From the NCBI GenBank assembly GCA_937892925.1, contig CALBHX010000108.1, positions 1 to 33,172 of the forward strand: 33,172 nucleotides of DNA. Reading direction: 5' to 3'. This stretch comes from an uncultured Lentisphaeraceae bacterium. Its GTDB lineage: Bacteria; Verrucomicrobiota; Kiritimatiellia; RFP12; DVOR01. This document shows, in pieces, positions 1 through 8,443 of the stretch; position 1 is the stretch's first letter, and each line of letters begins with the position of its first letter. Both the position numbers and the translations under genes were made by a program. Under the pieces are notes generated by a model. That model worked only from the letters and a program-made list of their open reading frames with translations. It was not told the DNA's origin and ran no database searches.

Positions 1-28
1 TGGGCGTTGCCCGCAAGAGTAAGGACGG

Positions 29-751
29 ATGATGTACGACAATGAGAAGCGTGAACATGAGCTGATTATCCGTAATGGGTGGCCGTTGATTTTGACGCCG
101 CTAGTCTTGGGGATTGGCGGAGGGTGTGTGCTGTGTTCGGTGCTGGGGCTTCCGTGGGTGGCCACGGCGTGGCTGGGGCTTTGCGTGCTCTTCGCACTCT
201 TTATGGTCTGGTTCTTCCGGAATCCGACGCGTGTAGCACCGGTGGGGGAGGAGAATATTGTTTCCGGCGCGGAAGGGACGGTGCGTTCGGTGCAGTTCGT
301 TACGGAAGATGACGGATCGCCTGCCAGTGCGGTGGTTAAGGAGTTTTTCCCGGGACAGCGCGCCGTACGCATTTCTACATTTCTTTCGCCGCTGCATGTT
401 CACGTCAACCGCCTATCTATCGGCGGGGTGGTGAAGCTGTGCGAATATCGGCATGGCAAGCACTTGTTGACCATGGACGAGCGTTCGAGCCTTTATAATC
501 AGCATTCCGTGGTGTTGGTGGAGGATAAGGATGGGCTTCGGTGTCTGCACAAGCAGATTACCGGCCCGGTGGTGCGCCGTGTGATCTTCTGGCTGACGCA
601 GGGTCAGCCGGTGCGCCGCGGCGGGATTTTGGGCATGATGAAGTTTGGCAGCCGGATGGATATCTGGCTGCCGGCGGATCGTGTGGAGGTCTGTGTGAAG
701 CCCGGAGACCCTGTGGTGGCCGGTGAAACGGTGATTGCCAAGCGGAAATAA
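29..751 (+). CDS. psd: Phosphatidylserine decarboxylase proenzyme, short type
   Basis: Decarboxylates phosphatidylserine to phosphatidylethanolamine at the inner membrane; the proenzyme cleaves itself to form a pyruvoyl cofactor. The 240-aa product has two hydrophobic stretches at about residues 18-40 and 44-62, a SPLHVHVNR motif (120-128) that supplies the conserved His, and a C-terminal FGSRMD motif (206-211). G207-S208 is the expected self-cleavage and pyruvoyl site. Length suits the short class. The usual S-P-A-D-G motif, whose Asp belongs to the processing triad, reads S-G-A-E-G here (79-83), so Glu82 stands in for Asp. The start is the first of two adjacent ATGs, after TAAGGACGG. That stretch may also hold the stop codon of an upstream gene cut off by the window edge. 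It is followed directly by pssA, the preceding step of the pathway, so the two probably share a transcript. Confidence 0.93.
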   Translation: MMYDNEKREHELIIRNGWPLILTPLVLGIGGGCVLCSVLGLPWVATAWLGLCVLFALFMVWFFRNPTRVAPVGEENIVSGAEGTVRSVQFVTEDDGSPASAVVKEFFPGQRAVRISTFLSPLHVHVNRLSIGGVVKLCEYRHGKHLLTMDERSSLYNQHSVVLVEDKDGLRCLHKQITGPVVRRVIFWLTQGQPVRRGGILGMMKFGSRMDIWLPADRVEVCVKPGDPVVAGETVIAKRK

Positions 752-776
752 TGGCAGAGGAGGGGACGTTATCATT

Positions 777-1586
777 ATGCGCAAGATTCTTCACATCAAA
801 AAGCCATCGGCTCACGCCAACCGGGTGGTGTGCGTAAACGCCGTTACCTCGGGGGCGCTGCTCTGCGGTCTGATGAGTGTGTTGTTCTCGTCTACCGGAA
901 ACTTTTATATGGGGGCGCTGCTCATTCTGGGGGCTATGATTCTTGATGGAATTGACGGCACCATGGCGCGCTGGCTCAAGGCGGAAACGCTCTTTGGTGC
1001 GGAGTTCGATACGTTTGTGGACATCACGGCCTTTGGTATTGCCCCGGCGATGCTGGTCTATTTTTACCTCTTTCACGACTTTACGCCTGGAGCGCACGTT
1101 CACACCATTGGTGCTCTGGTGGGGTTGGCCATTGTTCTTTCCGGAGCTGTTCGGCTGGCGCGGTTTAAAGTGGTCGATGAAGATCATGGTATGAGCGGCT
1201 ACACCGGGATGCCCATCACCGTGAATGCGCTTTGTCTGGCCGGCATTGTTCTTTTCATTGAGGCGTGGAAGAAAGGATTTGGTGCGGAGCATCCGCTGCC
1301 GGCGTGGGTTACGCTGCAGGATGGCGGATGGCTTTCGTGGTTGATGTATGCCAATTGCGTGATTTGTTTGCTGCTACAGGTGTCCCCATTTAAATATCCT
1401 AAGCCCACCAACACGCCATTGGGGCAGTTTATTGGGGTGTTGGCTTTTCTTGGGCTTTTTATTGGGCCGAAGACGGCAGTTATCAGTTGCTGCTATCTGG
1501 TGCCGATTACATTGTTTTATGTATATGTGGCGCCGTTTTGGTTTACTTTGAAGCGGGTCTGGCAGGCGCGGCGCGCGGTTTCGTGA
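777..1586 (+). CDS. pssA: CDP-diacylglycerol--serine O-phosphatidyltransferase
   Basis: Joins CDP-diacylglycerol and serine to give phosphatidylserine, the substrate of Psd next door. The CDP-alcohol phosphatidyltransferase signature D-x2-D-G-x2-A-R-x8-G-x3-D-x3-D is perfect, at residues 57-82 (D57, D60, D78 and D82 are the metal and catalytic aspartates). The 269-aa protein is polytopic, with hydrophobic segments before the motif and throughout the C-terminal half, as expected for the membrane-embedded type II PssA. The frame is open up to a TTG at 735, but AGAGGAGGGG at 756-765 points to the ATG at 777, whose MRKILHIKKP N-terminus is typical. The ribosome site lies just behind the psd stop, consistent with co-transcription. 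Confidence 0.93.
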   Translation: MRKILHIKKPSAHANRVVCVNAVTSGALLCGLMSVLFSSTGNFYMGALLILGAMILDGIDGTMARWLKAETLFGAEFDTFVDITAFGIAPAMLVYFYLFHDFTPGAHVHTIGALVGLAIVLSGAVRLARFKVVDEDHGMSGYTGMPITVNALCLAGIVLFIEAWKKGFGAEHPLPAWVTLQDGGWLSWLMYANCVICLLLQVSPFKYPKPTNTPLGQFIGVLAFLGLFIGPKTAVISCCYLVPITLFYVYVAPFWFTLKRVWQARRAVS

Positions 1587-1619
1587 ACGGTTGGGCAATT
1601 TGTGGAAACGAGTGAAAGA

Positions 1620-3554
1620 ATGAATGTTACAGAGAAAATCCTTCACGCACATTTACTTTCCGGCGAGCCGGTGCCTGGGCAGGAAGTGGCCATTCGAATT
1701 GACCAAACGCTGACGCAGGATGCTACTGGCACCATGGCTTATTTACAGTTTGAAAGCATGGGGATTGACCGGGTGAAGACGGAGCTCTCGGTGAGTTACG
1801 TGGATCATAACACGGTGCAGATTGGGTTTGAAAATGCCGATGACCACGATTATCTTCAGAGCGTTGCGCGAAAGATTGGCGTGATCTATTCCAAGCCTGG
1901 CAATGGCATCTGCCACCAGCTTCATTTGGAGCGTTTCGGTAAGCCGGGGAAAACCCTGATTGGTTCTGATTCGCATACGCCCACGGGCGGCGGCATTGGG
2001 ATGGTGGCCATGGGAGCCGGCGGCATTGATGTGGCTGTGGCCATGGGCGGCGGTGCTTACTACATCGCCTGGCCAAAAGTGGTTGGTATTCGGCTGGTTG
2101 GGCGGCTTACGCCCGGCGTTTCGGCTAAAGATATCATTCTTGCCGTGCTCCGGCGGTTTGGCTCTAAGGGCAACGTGGGTAAAGTCTTTGAGTATTATGG
2201 GCCGGCGCTTGCTGCGCTTGATGTTCCAAGCCGTGCAACCATTGCCAACATGGGCGCTGAGCTGGGCGTAACCACCTCGGTCTTCCCCTCCGATGAGGTT
2301 ACACGTGCGTTTCTTAAGGCGCAGGGGCGTGAGGCCGATTGGGTGGAGTTGAAAGCGGATGATGCGGCGTATGACGAAACGTGGGAGTTGGATCTCTCCA
2401 CGCTAGAGCCTCTGGCTGCTGCCCCGCACAATCCCGGCAACGTGGAGACCGTGGCCGAGCACGCAGGGCAGCGCGTCAATCAGATTCTGATTGGTTCGTG
2501 TACGAACTCTTCTTATCGTGATATCAAAACAGTGGCGCTGCTGCTTAAAGGAAAGCAGGTTCATCCCGATGTGGAAGTGGGGATTGCCTGCGGCTCCAAG
2601 CAGGTGGTGCGGATGCTGGCCGATGAAGGACTGCTGAGTGCGCTGATTGCCTCCGGCTGTCGGATTTTGGAGAATGCCTGCGGGTTCTGCATCGGTGCAC
2701 ACATGAGCCCCGCCACGAACGCTGTTTGTCTGCGCACAAGCAATCGGAACTTTGAGGGGCGTTCCGGAACGCTGTCGGCCAAGGTTTATCTGGTCTCTCC
2801 CGAAACGGCGGCAGCTTCCGCGCTGGTTGGTGCGTTTGCCGATCCGCGGGGATGCAACGTGCCTGACGTGCCGATGCCGGGTGCGTTCACGGTGGATGAC
2901 GGAATGTTCCTTTATCGCGAAACGGCGGGTCAGGGCATCCCAGAAACGCCGATCTTACGCGGGCCGAATATTGGGCAGGTGCCTGCCGGGAAGCCGCTGC
3001 CCGAGCAGCTGGAGGGGCAGGCGGTCATTAAGGTGGGCGACAAGATTACGACCGATCACATCATGCCCGCCGGAGCTCGTCTGAAATACCGATCGAATAT
3101 TCCGGAATACGCCAAGTATGTCTTTGAGCATACCGATCCCGGATTTTATGAGCGTGCGTTGGCCAATCGGAACGCTGGTACGGCCAACATCATTCTCGCA
3201 GGTGAAAGCTACGGGCAGGGCTCCTCTCGTGAGCATGCTGCGCTTTGCCCCATGTTTTTGGGTGTGCGTGCAGTTATCGCCAAGAGTATTGAGCGCATTC
3301 ATCGTGCCAATCTCATCAATTTTGGCATTGTGCCCTTTGAGTTCGTCCGGCCGGAAGATTACGCGTGTGTGGCGCAAGGCGACAGGTTGCGGATTGATGC
3401 CCTGCGCAGTGTCATCGCCGGCAATGGCCGAGCTACGGTTACCAATCTTTCCAACAACACTACGTTCGACGTGAAGACAGATTTGTCGGAGCGTCAGAAA
3501 CGCCTGCTGCTTGCCGGCGGCCTTTTGGCCGCTGTCGCCCAGGGGCAGGCCTAA
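1620..3554 (+). CDS. acn: Aconitate hydratase
   Basis: Interconverts citrate and isocitrate through cis-aconitate in the TCA cycle, using a [4Fe-4S] cluster. Counted from the ATG at 1620 the protein has 644 aa, matching the roughly 640-aa monomeric bacterial aconitases rather than the roughly 890-aa AcnA. Seen in order: RIDQTLTQDATGTMAYLQFE near the N-terminus, DSHTPTGGGIGMVAMG, the first cluster cysteine in IGSCTNSS (C294), and the other two in ACGFCIG (C354, C357). The C-terminal swivel domain carries DKITTDHIMPAG and GESYGQGSSREHAAL. A GTG at 1602 is in frame, but MNVTEKILHAHLL aligns better with the family N-terminus; only a weak GGAA lies upstream. Its place in a lipid/envelope gene run looks incidental. 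A close alternative is the related homoaconitase/isopropylmalate isomerase group, made unlikely by the fused two-domain length and motifs. Confidence 0.92.
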   Translation: MNVTEKILHAHLLSGEPVPGQEVAIRIDQTLTQDATGTMAYLQFESMGIDRVKTELSVSYVDHNTVQIGFENADDHDYLQSVARKIGVIYSKPGNGICHQLHLERFGKPGKTLIGSDSHTPTGGGIGMVAMGAGGIDVAVAMGGGAYYIAWPKVVGIRLVGRLTPGVSAKDIILAVLRRFGSKGNVGKVFEYYGPALAALDVPSRATIANMGAELGVTTSVFPSDEVTRAFLKAQGREADWVELKADDAAYDETWELDLSTLEPLAAAPHNPGNVETVAEHAGQRVNQILIGSCTNSSYRDIKTVALLLKGKQVHPDVEVGIACGSKQVVRMLADEGLLSALIASGCRILENACGFCIGAHMSPATNAVCLRTSNRNFEGRSGTLSAKVYLVSPETAAASALVGAFADPRGCNVPDVPMPGAFTVDDGMFLYRETAGQGIPETPILRGPNIGQVPAGKPLPEQLEGQAVIKVGDKITTDHIMPAGARLKYRSNIPEYAKYVFEHTDPGFYERALANRNAGTANIILAGESYGQGSSREHAALCPMFLGVRAVIAKSIERIHRANLINFGIVPFEFVRPEDYACVAQGDRLRIDALRSVIAGNGRATVTNLSNNTTFDVKTDLSERQKRLLLAGGLLAAVAQGQA

Positions 3555-3569
3555 AGGAGCGCGACGCAG

Positions 3570-5258
3570 ATGAGCGACGCAGAAAAACCCGAAGGTCTTG
3601 GCTTCGATTTCGCCCCCGCTTGGGCGCGGAAATCCGCCGATGAATATGTTAGCCGCTATCAGGGCAAGAACTATGATGAGCGTACAGGGCGCGAAGAGCG
3701 CCCACGTAGGGATGGCTCATTTCGGGAGCGCCCGCCTCGCCGGGAGGGAGACAGCCGCCCGCCCCGCCGGGGGCAAGATGGGGAGCGTGCTTCCTTCCGC
3801 CGGTCTGCTGGTGAGGATGGCGCCCGCCGTCCTCCGCGCCGCGACTTCTCGGGAGAGGCTCCGCGTGCCGCCCGAGGCGAGCCGCGCCCTCCGCGCCGCC
3901 CGTGGGTAGAGCCGTTGGATGCTGAACTGCGTATCTTGCCGAACCAGAAGACGTTGGGCTCAATCATCAAGACGCTGCAGAAGACCCACGTGGCTTTTCC
4001 GGTAAAGAAGTTTGTCTCCATGTTTCTGGAGAACCCGCAGGCGTGCTTGGCGCGTTTTGAAGCCAAGCCGGAAACAGACGTGCAGTTCTGGAGCTGTAAG
4101 GCATGCGGACTGGTTGCGCTGAGTGAGGCAGAGCTTGTTGCCCATCTTCTGGCCGATCATTTGAAAGATTTCTTTGATGTGTCGGAAGAGCCTTGTGAGC
4201 CGCCATCGGGCGTATTTCCGCGTGTGGCGTGGTGCCCGAAGACGGAGCAGTGGGTGGGTGCTCCGAATCATCACAGTTACAAGCACCGCCTGGCGGAGCT
4301 GGCGGCCTCTGCCGGTATGAGCGAGCAGGATTACGCACGCACGCTGGAGATGCGTACGGATCCGGAATCGATTGAGGCGTGGAAGCAGTCGGTCACCAAG
4401 CAGACGGTGTATCGCCTGAAACAGACCGAGGCGCCGCAGACGGAAACTCCGACCGAGCCTGCTGACGCAGGAGAGGCGCCCGCACCTGAGGCTCCTGCCG
4501 CCGATACGCGCCCCACCTACAGCCGCGATCAGGCGGAGGCACTCTTCCGCCAGAAGATTTTGCCTGGACAGATAACATCTTCCACGCATGTTTGCCTGCC
4601 GGTGTCGCTGGCGCAAATGTCGCCCTCCATGCCGTTAAAGTTGCTTTTGAAGTTCACGCTGCGGGATGAACAGCGGTATCCGCGTTCGCTCTTTTTCGCC
4701 CTGCGCGGAGCCTTCCGCCACCGGAAGTTTACCCTCTTCCGCGGAAATGATCCGCGCGGACCGGAGTTTGTGGCCAATGTGGTCTTGACGCCGTTTAAGG
4801 CGGAGCACGTGGTGAAGGAGTTGGCCGTTGCGCTGGACTATGTCAAGGAGCACCCGTTGTGTACGCGGCAGGAACTTTTGGCGGCGGTGAAAGAAGCGGT
4901 TCCAGAGCTTCAGCCTGAGGTGTTGGCACGTCAGGTGGCGTTCCTTTTCCAAAAGGGGCACATTGTGGAATACTACAATGGCGTGCTGGCACTTCCCGAG
5001 GAGAACCCCAAATTCCGGAAGCTGCCTGAGGAGCTGAAGCGGGAGCGTGAGGCTGCCGGGGTGGAACCCGCAGCAAAGCCGGAAGAACAAACGCCCGCAG
5101 AAACGGCCGAGACGGCACCCGCGGAGGAGAAGCCGGCGGAGCCTGTTTCTGCCCCGGCGGAAGCGGCAGCGCCTAAGACGGAGGCTGAGCCCGAGCCGGC
5201 AGCCGAGCCCGAAACGCCTGCGCCGGCAAGCGAGGAGGTTCCGCATGCTGCTGAGTGA
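3570..5258 (+). CDS. Unrecognised protein: basic Arg/Pro-rich N-terminus, C2H2-like zinc finger, acidic tail
   Basis: I do not recognise this 562-aa family. Residues 38-112 are low-complexity and basic, with repeated P-R-R-D/G and P-P-R-R units like the RNA-binding tails of RNase E or DEAD-box proteins. A globular part follows (about 115-285) with a CxxC-x12-H-x4-H array (C176, C179, H192, H197) that resembles a zinc finger, then an Ala/Pro/Glu linker (286-318). A second globular part (about 319-480) ends in a helix-rich segment that could be a winged helix (about 418-475). The tail (490-562) is almost pure Glu/Ala/Pro. No signal peptide or membrane segment is seen, so it should be cytoplasmic. 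AAGGAG at 3554-3559 overlaps the aconitase stop, and the gene's last 14 nt overlap lpxD, implying translational coupling. A nucleic-acid role is an inference from composition only. Confidence 0.85.
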   Translation: MSDAEKPEGLGFDFAPAWARKSADEYVSRYQGKNYDERTGREERPRRDGSFRERPPRREGDSRPPRRGQDGERASFRRSAGEDGARRPPRRDFSGEAPRAARGEPRPPRRPWVEPLDAELRILPNQKTLGSIIKTLQKTHVAFPVKKFVSMFLENPQACLARFEAKPETDVQFWSCKACGLVALSEAELVAHLLADHLKDFFDVSEEPCEPPSGVFPRVAWCPKTEQWVGAPNHHSYKHRLAELAASAGMSEQDYARTLEMRTDPESIEAWKQSVTKQTVYRLKQTEAPQTETPTEPADAGEAPAPEAPAADTRPTYSRDQAEALFRQKILPGQITSSTHVCLPVSLAQMSPSMPLKLLLKFTLRDEQRYPRSLFFALRGAFRHRKFTLFRGNDPRGPEFVANVVLTPFKAEHVVKELAVALDYVKEHPLCTRQELLAAVKEAVPELQPEVLARQVAFLFQKGHIVEYYNGVLALPEENPKFRKLPEELKREREAAGVEPAAKPEEQTPAETAETAPAEEKPAEPVSAPAEAAAPKTEAEPEPAAEPETPAPASEEVPHAAE

Positions 5259-6279
5259 GGTAGTCAAAGCGGTGAATGGCTCGTGTGCGGCGCCGGAAGG
5301 TGTGGAAATCCATGCGATGGCCAGCCTGTTGGAGGCACGCGCCGGGGATGTTTCGTTTCTGGCCAACCCGAAGTATGCGCCGCAGATGAAGACCACGCAG
5401 GCTTCCGCCGTGTTGGTGACGCCTGATTACGCAGGCGAAACGCAGGCGGTGTTGATTCGGGTAGACGATCCAAACAAGGCGTTTGCCTCGTTGGCGCCGC
5501 TTCTGGGGCCCAAGCCGGTAACCCGCCGCCCAGGCATTCATGCCACGGCGGTGATTGGCGAACGGGTTACGCTGGGCAAGAATCTCTATATCGGCCCTTA
5601 TACGGTGATTGAGGACGGGGTTTCCATTGGAGACAATACGGTAATCGATGGCCTCGTTTTTATTGCGCAGGATGTCCGGATTGGGGCAGATTGCCATCTC
5701 TACCCACAAGTCAATATCCGTGAAGCCTGTATTCTTGGCGATCGGGTGATTCTGCACGCGGGCGTTAAGATTGGAACGGATGGTTATGGCTACACGGTCG
5801 AGATCGGGCCGAAAGGGCCGGTTATCGCCAAGGTGCCGCAGGTGGGCATCGTTGAAATTGGAAACGATGTGGAGATTGGCTCAAATACCTGTGTGGATCG
5901 TGCTCGTTTCGGGCGTACGCGGGTGGGTGACAGCGTGAAGATCGATAATTTGGTGCAGATTGGCCATAATGTTCAGATTGCGCCATTTGTCGGCATCATC
6001 GCTCAGGCTGGCATTGCCGGGAGCGCTAAGATTGAGACCGGTGCTTTAATCTGGTCTCAGGCGGGTGTTTCCGGGCACCTTACGGTGCATGAACGGGCGC
6101 AAGTGGCGCCGCAGGCGGGCGTTAAAGAAGATGTTCCGGAAGGCGAATACGTTGCCGGAACGCCTGCCATTCCTAAACGGAAGTTCGCTGAAACGCTTCT
6201 CTTCCCGCGAATGTTGGAAAAGTTGAAGCGGAAAGTGGCGGATTTGGAAGCTAAGGTGAAGGCTTTGGAAGCGCGTTGA
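5245..6279 (+). CDS. lpxD: UDP-3-O-(3-hydroxyacyl)glucosamine N-acyltransferase
   Basis: Third enzyme of lipid A synthesis: moves a hydroxyacyl chain from acyl-ACP to the 2-amino group of UDP-3-O-acylglucosamine. The 344-aa protein has the LpxD layout: an N-terminal uridine-binding domain (about 1-95, with the typical DVSFLANPKY at 35-44), a left-handed beta-helix of hexapeptide repeats (about 98-285), and a C-terminal helix ending in a coiled coil (about 318-344). The catalytic His is in QIGHN (H241); a second conserved His is H171 in HAGVKIGTDGYGY. The frame is open well upstream, but that extension is only the out-of-frame tail of the previous gene. ATG 5245 is preceded by GAGGAGG at good spacing and gives the canonical N-terminus. 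It overlaps the upstream gene by 14 nt. Confidence 0.95.
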   Translation: MLLSEVVKAVNGSCAAPEGVEIHAMASLLEARAGDVSFLANPKYAPQMKTTQASAVLVTPDYAGETQAVLIRVDDPNKAFASLAPLLGPKPVTRRPGIHATAVIGERVTLGKNLYIGPYTVIEDGVSIGDNTVIDGLVFIAQDVRIGADCHLYPQVNIREACILGDRVILHAGVKIGTDGYGYTVEIGPKGPVIAKVPQVGIVEIGNDVEIGSNTCVDRARFGRTRVGDSVKIDNLVQIGHNVQIAPFVGIIAQAGIAGSAKIETGALIWSQAGVSGHLTVHERAQVAPQAGVKEDVPEGEYVAGTPAIPKRKFAETLLFPRMLEKLKRKVADLEAKVKALEAR

Positions 6280-6282
6280 GTG

Positions 6283-6405
6283 ATGAGCTGGCGAAGCCTT
6301 TATGACCGCTTTATTGAAATACGCGACCCGGAACGGCGTAATGCCGTCCGGGTTCTTTTAACGGTGCTTCTGATTGCGGCCTGGGTGATTACATGGTTGT
6401 TCTGA
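6283..6405 (+). CDS. Small 40-aa single-pass membrane peptide
   Basis: A 40-codon ORF fills the gap between lpxD and aroC. It starts 3 nt after the lpxD stop, and its own stop overlaps the aroC Shine-Dalgarno (TGAGGGG). The peptide has a charged N-terminal half (residues 1-23, rich in Arg and Glu) followed by one hydrophobic segment (about 24-40, VLLTVLLIAAWVITWLF), so it would sit in the inner membrane with the N-terminus inside. There is no strong ribosome site of its own; it would rely on coupling with lpxD, and a GTG at 6280 is an alternative start. A terminator-like hairpin (6326-6360) lies inside the reading frame. The tiling between neighbours favours a real gene, but conservation could not be tested. 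No family recognised. Confidence 0.5.
   Translation: MSWRSLYDRFIEIRDPERRNAVRVLLTVLLIAAWVITWLF
6326..6360 (+). terminator. Terminator-like hairpin inside the small ORF
   Basis: ACCCGG(6326-6331) pairs with CCGGGT(6348-6353) and ACGGC(6333-6337) with GCCGT(6343-6347): 11 base pairs with one bulged A and a GTAAT loop, followed by TTCTTTTA. This has the form of an intrinsic terminator or attenuator downstream of lpxD. It lies within the 40-aa ORF, so it might instead be an accident of coding sequence, or regulate read-through into aroC depending on translation of the ORF. Confidence 0.4.
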
Positions 6406-6415
6406 GGGGACTTTA

Positions 6416-7591
6416 ATGGCATTTCACTATCTTTCCGCAGGAGAATCTCACGGTCCGTGCCTGACGGTGATTGTAGAAGGTGTTCCGGCCGGTTTGCCGC
6501 TGGATGAGGCCATTGTGGCTGAGGATTTGGCGCGGCGTCAACTGAAGGCCGGCGCAGGCGGCCGCATGGCGATTGAAACGGATCGTGCACGGATTCTGGC
6601 AGGCGTGATGGCTGGCCGTACAACCGGTGCTCCTATTGCGCTTTCGATTCCAAACCGCGATTTTGCTGCCTGGCAGGGGCGAGCCGTGCCGGCCTATACT
6701 ACTGCCCGCCCTGGACATGCTGACTTGGCTGCCTGCGTCAAGTATGGGTTTGACGATATTCGCTGTTCGCTGGAGCGTTCCAGTGCACGTGAAACGGCTT
6801 GCCGTGTGGCCGTGGGGGCGATTGCCCGGGCGTTTCTTTGGCACTTCGGCATTACGGCTGGCTCCTTTGTGGCGTCATTGGGCTCTGTGCCGGAGGTTTC
6901 TGTGCCGCAGGCGGAAGCGCTTGCGTTTGCCGCCGTTTCCCCCGTTCGGGCGCCGAACACTGCACAGGAGGATGCTTATCTGCAGGCGATTCATGCCGCT
7001 AAGCGTGCAGGGGAAACGTTGGGCGGGGTGATTGTGTGTGTGGTGGAAGGGCTTCCCATCGGCTTGGGCTCTTATGTTACGCCCGATCGCCGGCTGGATG
7101 CCCGCCTGGGTGCGGCGGTGCTCAGTGTTAATGCCATTAAAGGGGTGGAGTTTGCTGAGGCCTTTCGAAATACCGAGCTGGAGGGGAGCCGTCTGCATGA
7201 CCCGATCCTTTTGAGCGAGGGGCAAATCGTTCGTCCAACCGATCATTGCGGCGGCTTGGAAGCCGGTATGACAACGGGGCAGCCGTTGGTTCTTCGGGCG
7301 GCCATGAAGGCAATTCCTACCACGCTCACGCCTCAGCCCAGTGTGGACTTTGCTACGCTTACGCCTGCGCAGACGACGTATGAGCGCTCGGACACTTGCC
7401 CGGTGCCGCGTGCCTGCGTGGTGATTGAAGCCGTCATGCTAATTGAGCTGGCTTCTGCGCTGTGTGAGCGCCTGGGCGGCGATTCGCTTGCAGAGATGCG
7501 CCGGCGGTATGCCGCGCTTCCAACAGCTGAGATGCTTCATCTTTCCCCGGAACCTAAAGTCTTTTGGCCTGTTTCTCCCGGGCAGGCCTGA
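6416..7591 (+). CDS. aroC: Chorismate synthase
   Basis: Last step of the shikimate pathway: converts EPSP to chorismate using reduced FMN without net redox change. The 391-aa protein begins with the signature AGESHG (residues 8-13) and carries R-P-G-H-A-D...K-Y-G-F-D-D-I-R, the ERSSARETA motif, and SDTCPVPRACVVIEAVM near the C-terminus. Length is normal for the bacterial enzyme. ATG 6416 follows GAGGGG at 6404-6409 with suitable spacing. The upstream neighbour is the 40-aa ORF (10-nt gap); downstream a TatD-family gene starts 18 nt later. No unusual residues noticed in the signature motifs. Confidence 0.95.
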   Translation: MAFHYLSAGESHGPCLTVIVEGVPAGLPLDEAIVAEDLARRQLKAGAGGRMAIETDRARILAGVMAGRTTGAPIALSIPNRDFAAWQGRAVPAYTTARPGHADLAACVKYGFDDIRCSLERSSARETACRVAVGAIARAFLWHFGITAGSFVASLGSVPEVSVPQAEALAFAAVSPVRAPNTAQEDAYLQAIHAAKRAGETLGGVIVCVVEGLPIGLGSYVTPDRRLDARLGAAVLSVNAIKGVEFAEAFRNTELEGSRLHDPILLSEGQIVRPTDHCGGLEAGMTTGQPLVLRAAMKAIPTTLTPQPSVDFATLTPAQTTYERSDTCPVPRACVVIEAVMLIELASALCERLGGDSLAEMRRRYAALPTAEMLHLSPEPKVFWPVSPGQA

Positions 7592-7609
7592 CGCGCCGGT
7601 GTTTCTGCC

Positions 7610-8398
7610 ATGTTCGATGCTCATCTCCATTTGCGCGATGCCCGCATCCTGCCCTATCATCGGCAGTTTGTGAAAGATGCGCTGGAGGCTGGGGTGACGG
7701 CTTGTATTGATTGTGCCGCTCGGCCTGAGGAGTGGCCCATGGAAGTGGTTTGTTCCTTGGAGGTAACCTCCGCGTTTGGGCTTCACCCATGGCTCGTGAG
7801 TGTGGCTCCGCCCGATTGGCAGGAAAAGCTTCGCTGTGTGCTCTCTGCCGACCCGCAGGCGCTTGTGGGCGAAGTTGGGCTTGACGGAATTCGCCGGGTT
7901 GTGGATGGGGGCGCCCAGCAGCGCTTTGCACTTGCTGCCCAGTTGGATTTGGCCGCCGCGTTGGAGCGCCCTGTGGTGCTTCATGGCGCACGCGCCTGGG
8001 CGGGACTTCTGCGGTTTATTGAGCCGTGGCTGAAGCGAATTCCGGCCTGGATGCTTCACGGTGTCAGTTTCTCGACTGAATTGTTGAATCTGCCGGTCTT
8101 TCGCTCCTCCAATATCTGGCTGAGCGTGGGAGGAAGTCTGTTAGCGCCGGGGGCGAAAGTCCTGCCTCGCCTCGTTCCTCACATTCCGCCGGAGCGGCTT
8201 CTGGTTGAGACCGATTCTCCGGATCGTTTTCCTATTGGCGGGGAACCGCTGGTGCTGGGGCAGCCCTATGTACTCTGCAATCAGCCGGGCAATCTGCGCT
8301 GTGTGGTGCGCGAAGTGGCTCGCCTGCTGGGCGCCTCTGAGCGGGAAATTGCTGAACGCACGGCGGCGAACGCCCGTGCATTTCTGGCCTGCCGCTGA
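7610..8398 (+). CDS. TatD-family metal-dependent hydrolase (putative DNase)
   Basis: Member of the TatD amidohydrolase-like family of metal-dependent nucleases/hydrolases, cytoplasmic. The 262-aa protein shows the expected metal ligands of the TIM barrel: D-A-H-L-H-L (H5, H7), G-E-V-G-L-D (E88), V-V-L-H-G-A-R-A (H125), W-M-L-H-G-V (H150) and E-T-D-S-P-D (D202). The C-terminal segment (about residues 230-262) with ERTAANARAF is also typical. Substrate cannot be read from the sequence; TatD relatives act in DNA repair, RNA trimming or D-aminoacyl-tRNA editing. No Shine-Dalgarno is visible before ATG 7610; the gene lies 18 nt after aroC and is probably in the same transcript. Confidence 0.88.
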   Translation: MFDAHLHLRDARILPYHRQFVKDALEAGVTACIDCAARPEEWPMEVVCSLEVTSAFGLHPWLVSVAPPDWQEKLRCVLSADPQALVGEVGLDGIRRVVDGGAQQRFALAAQLDLAAALERPVVLHGARAWAGLLRFIEPWLKRIPAWMLHGVSFSTELLNLPVFRSSNIWLSVGGSLLAPGAKVLPRLVPHIPPERLLVETDSPDRFPIGGEPLVLGQPYVLCNQPGNLRCVVREVARLLGASEREIAERTAANARAFLACR

Positions 8399-8443
8399 GG
8401 CGGCGCGGCGGGCTCCTGAATGACGATGATGAAAGGGTAAAGG

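Noticed and set aside
5047..5244. Long upstream extension of the lpxD frame rich in Arg and Pro
   Set aside because: It is the shifted reading of the acidic tail of the preceding gene; ATG 5245 has a Shine-Dalgarno and the correct LpxD N-terminus.
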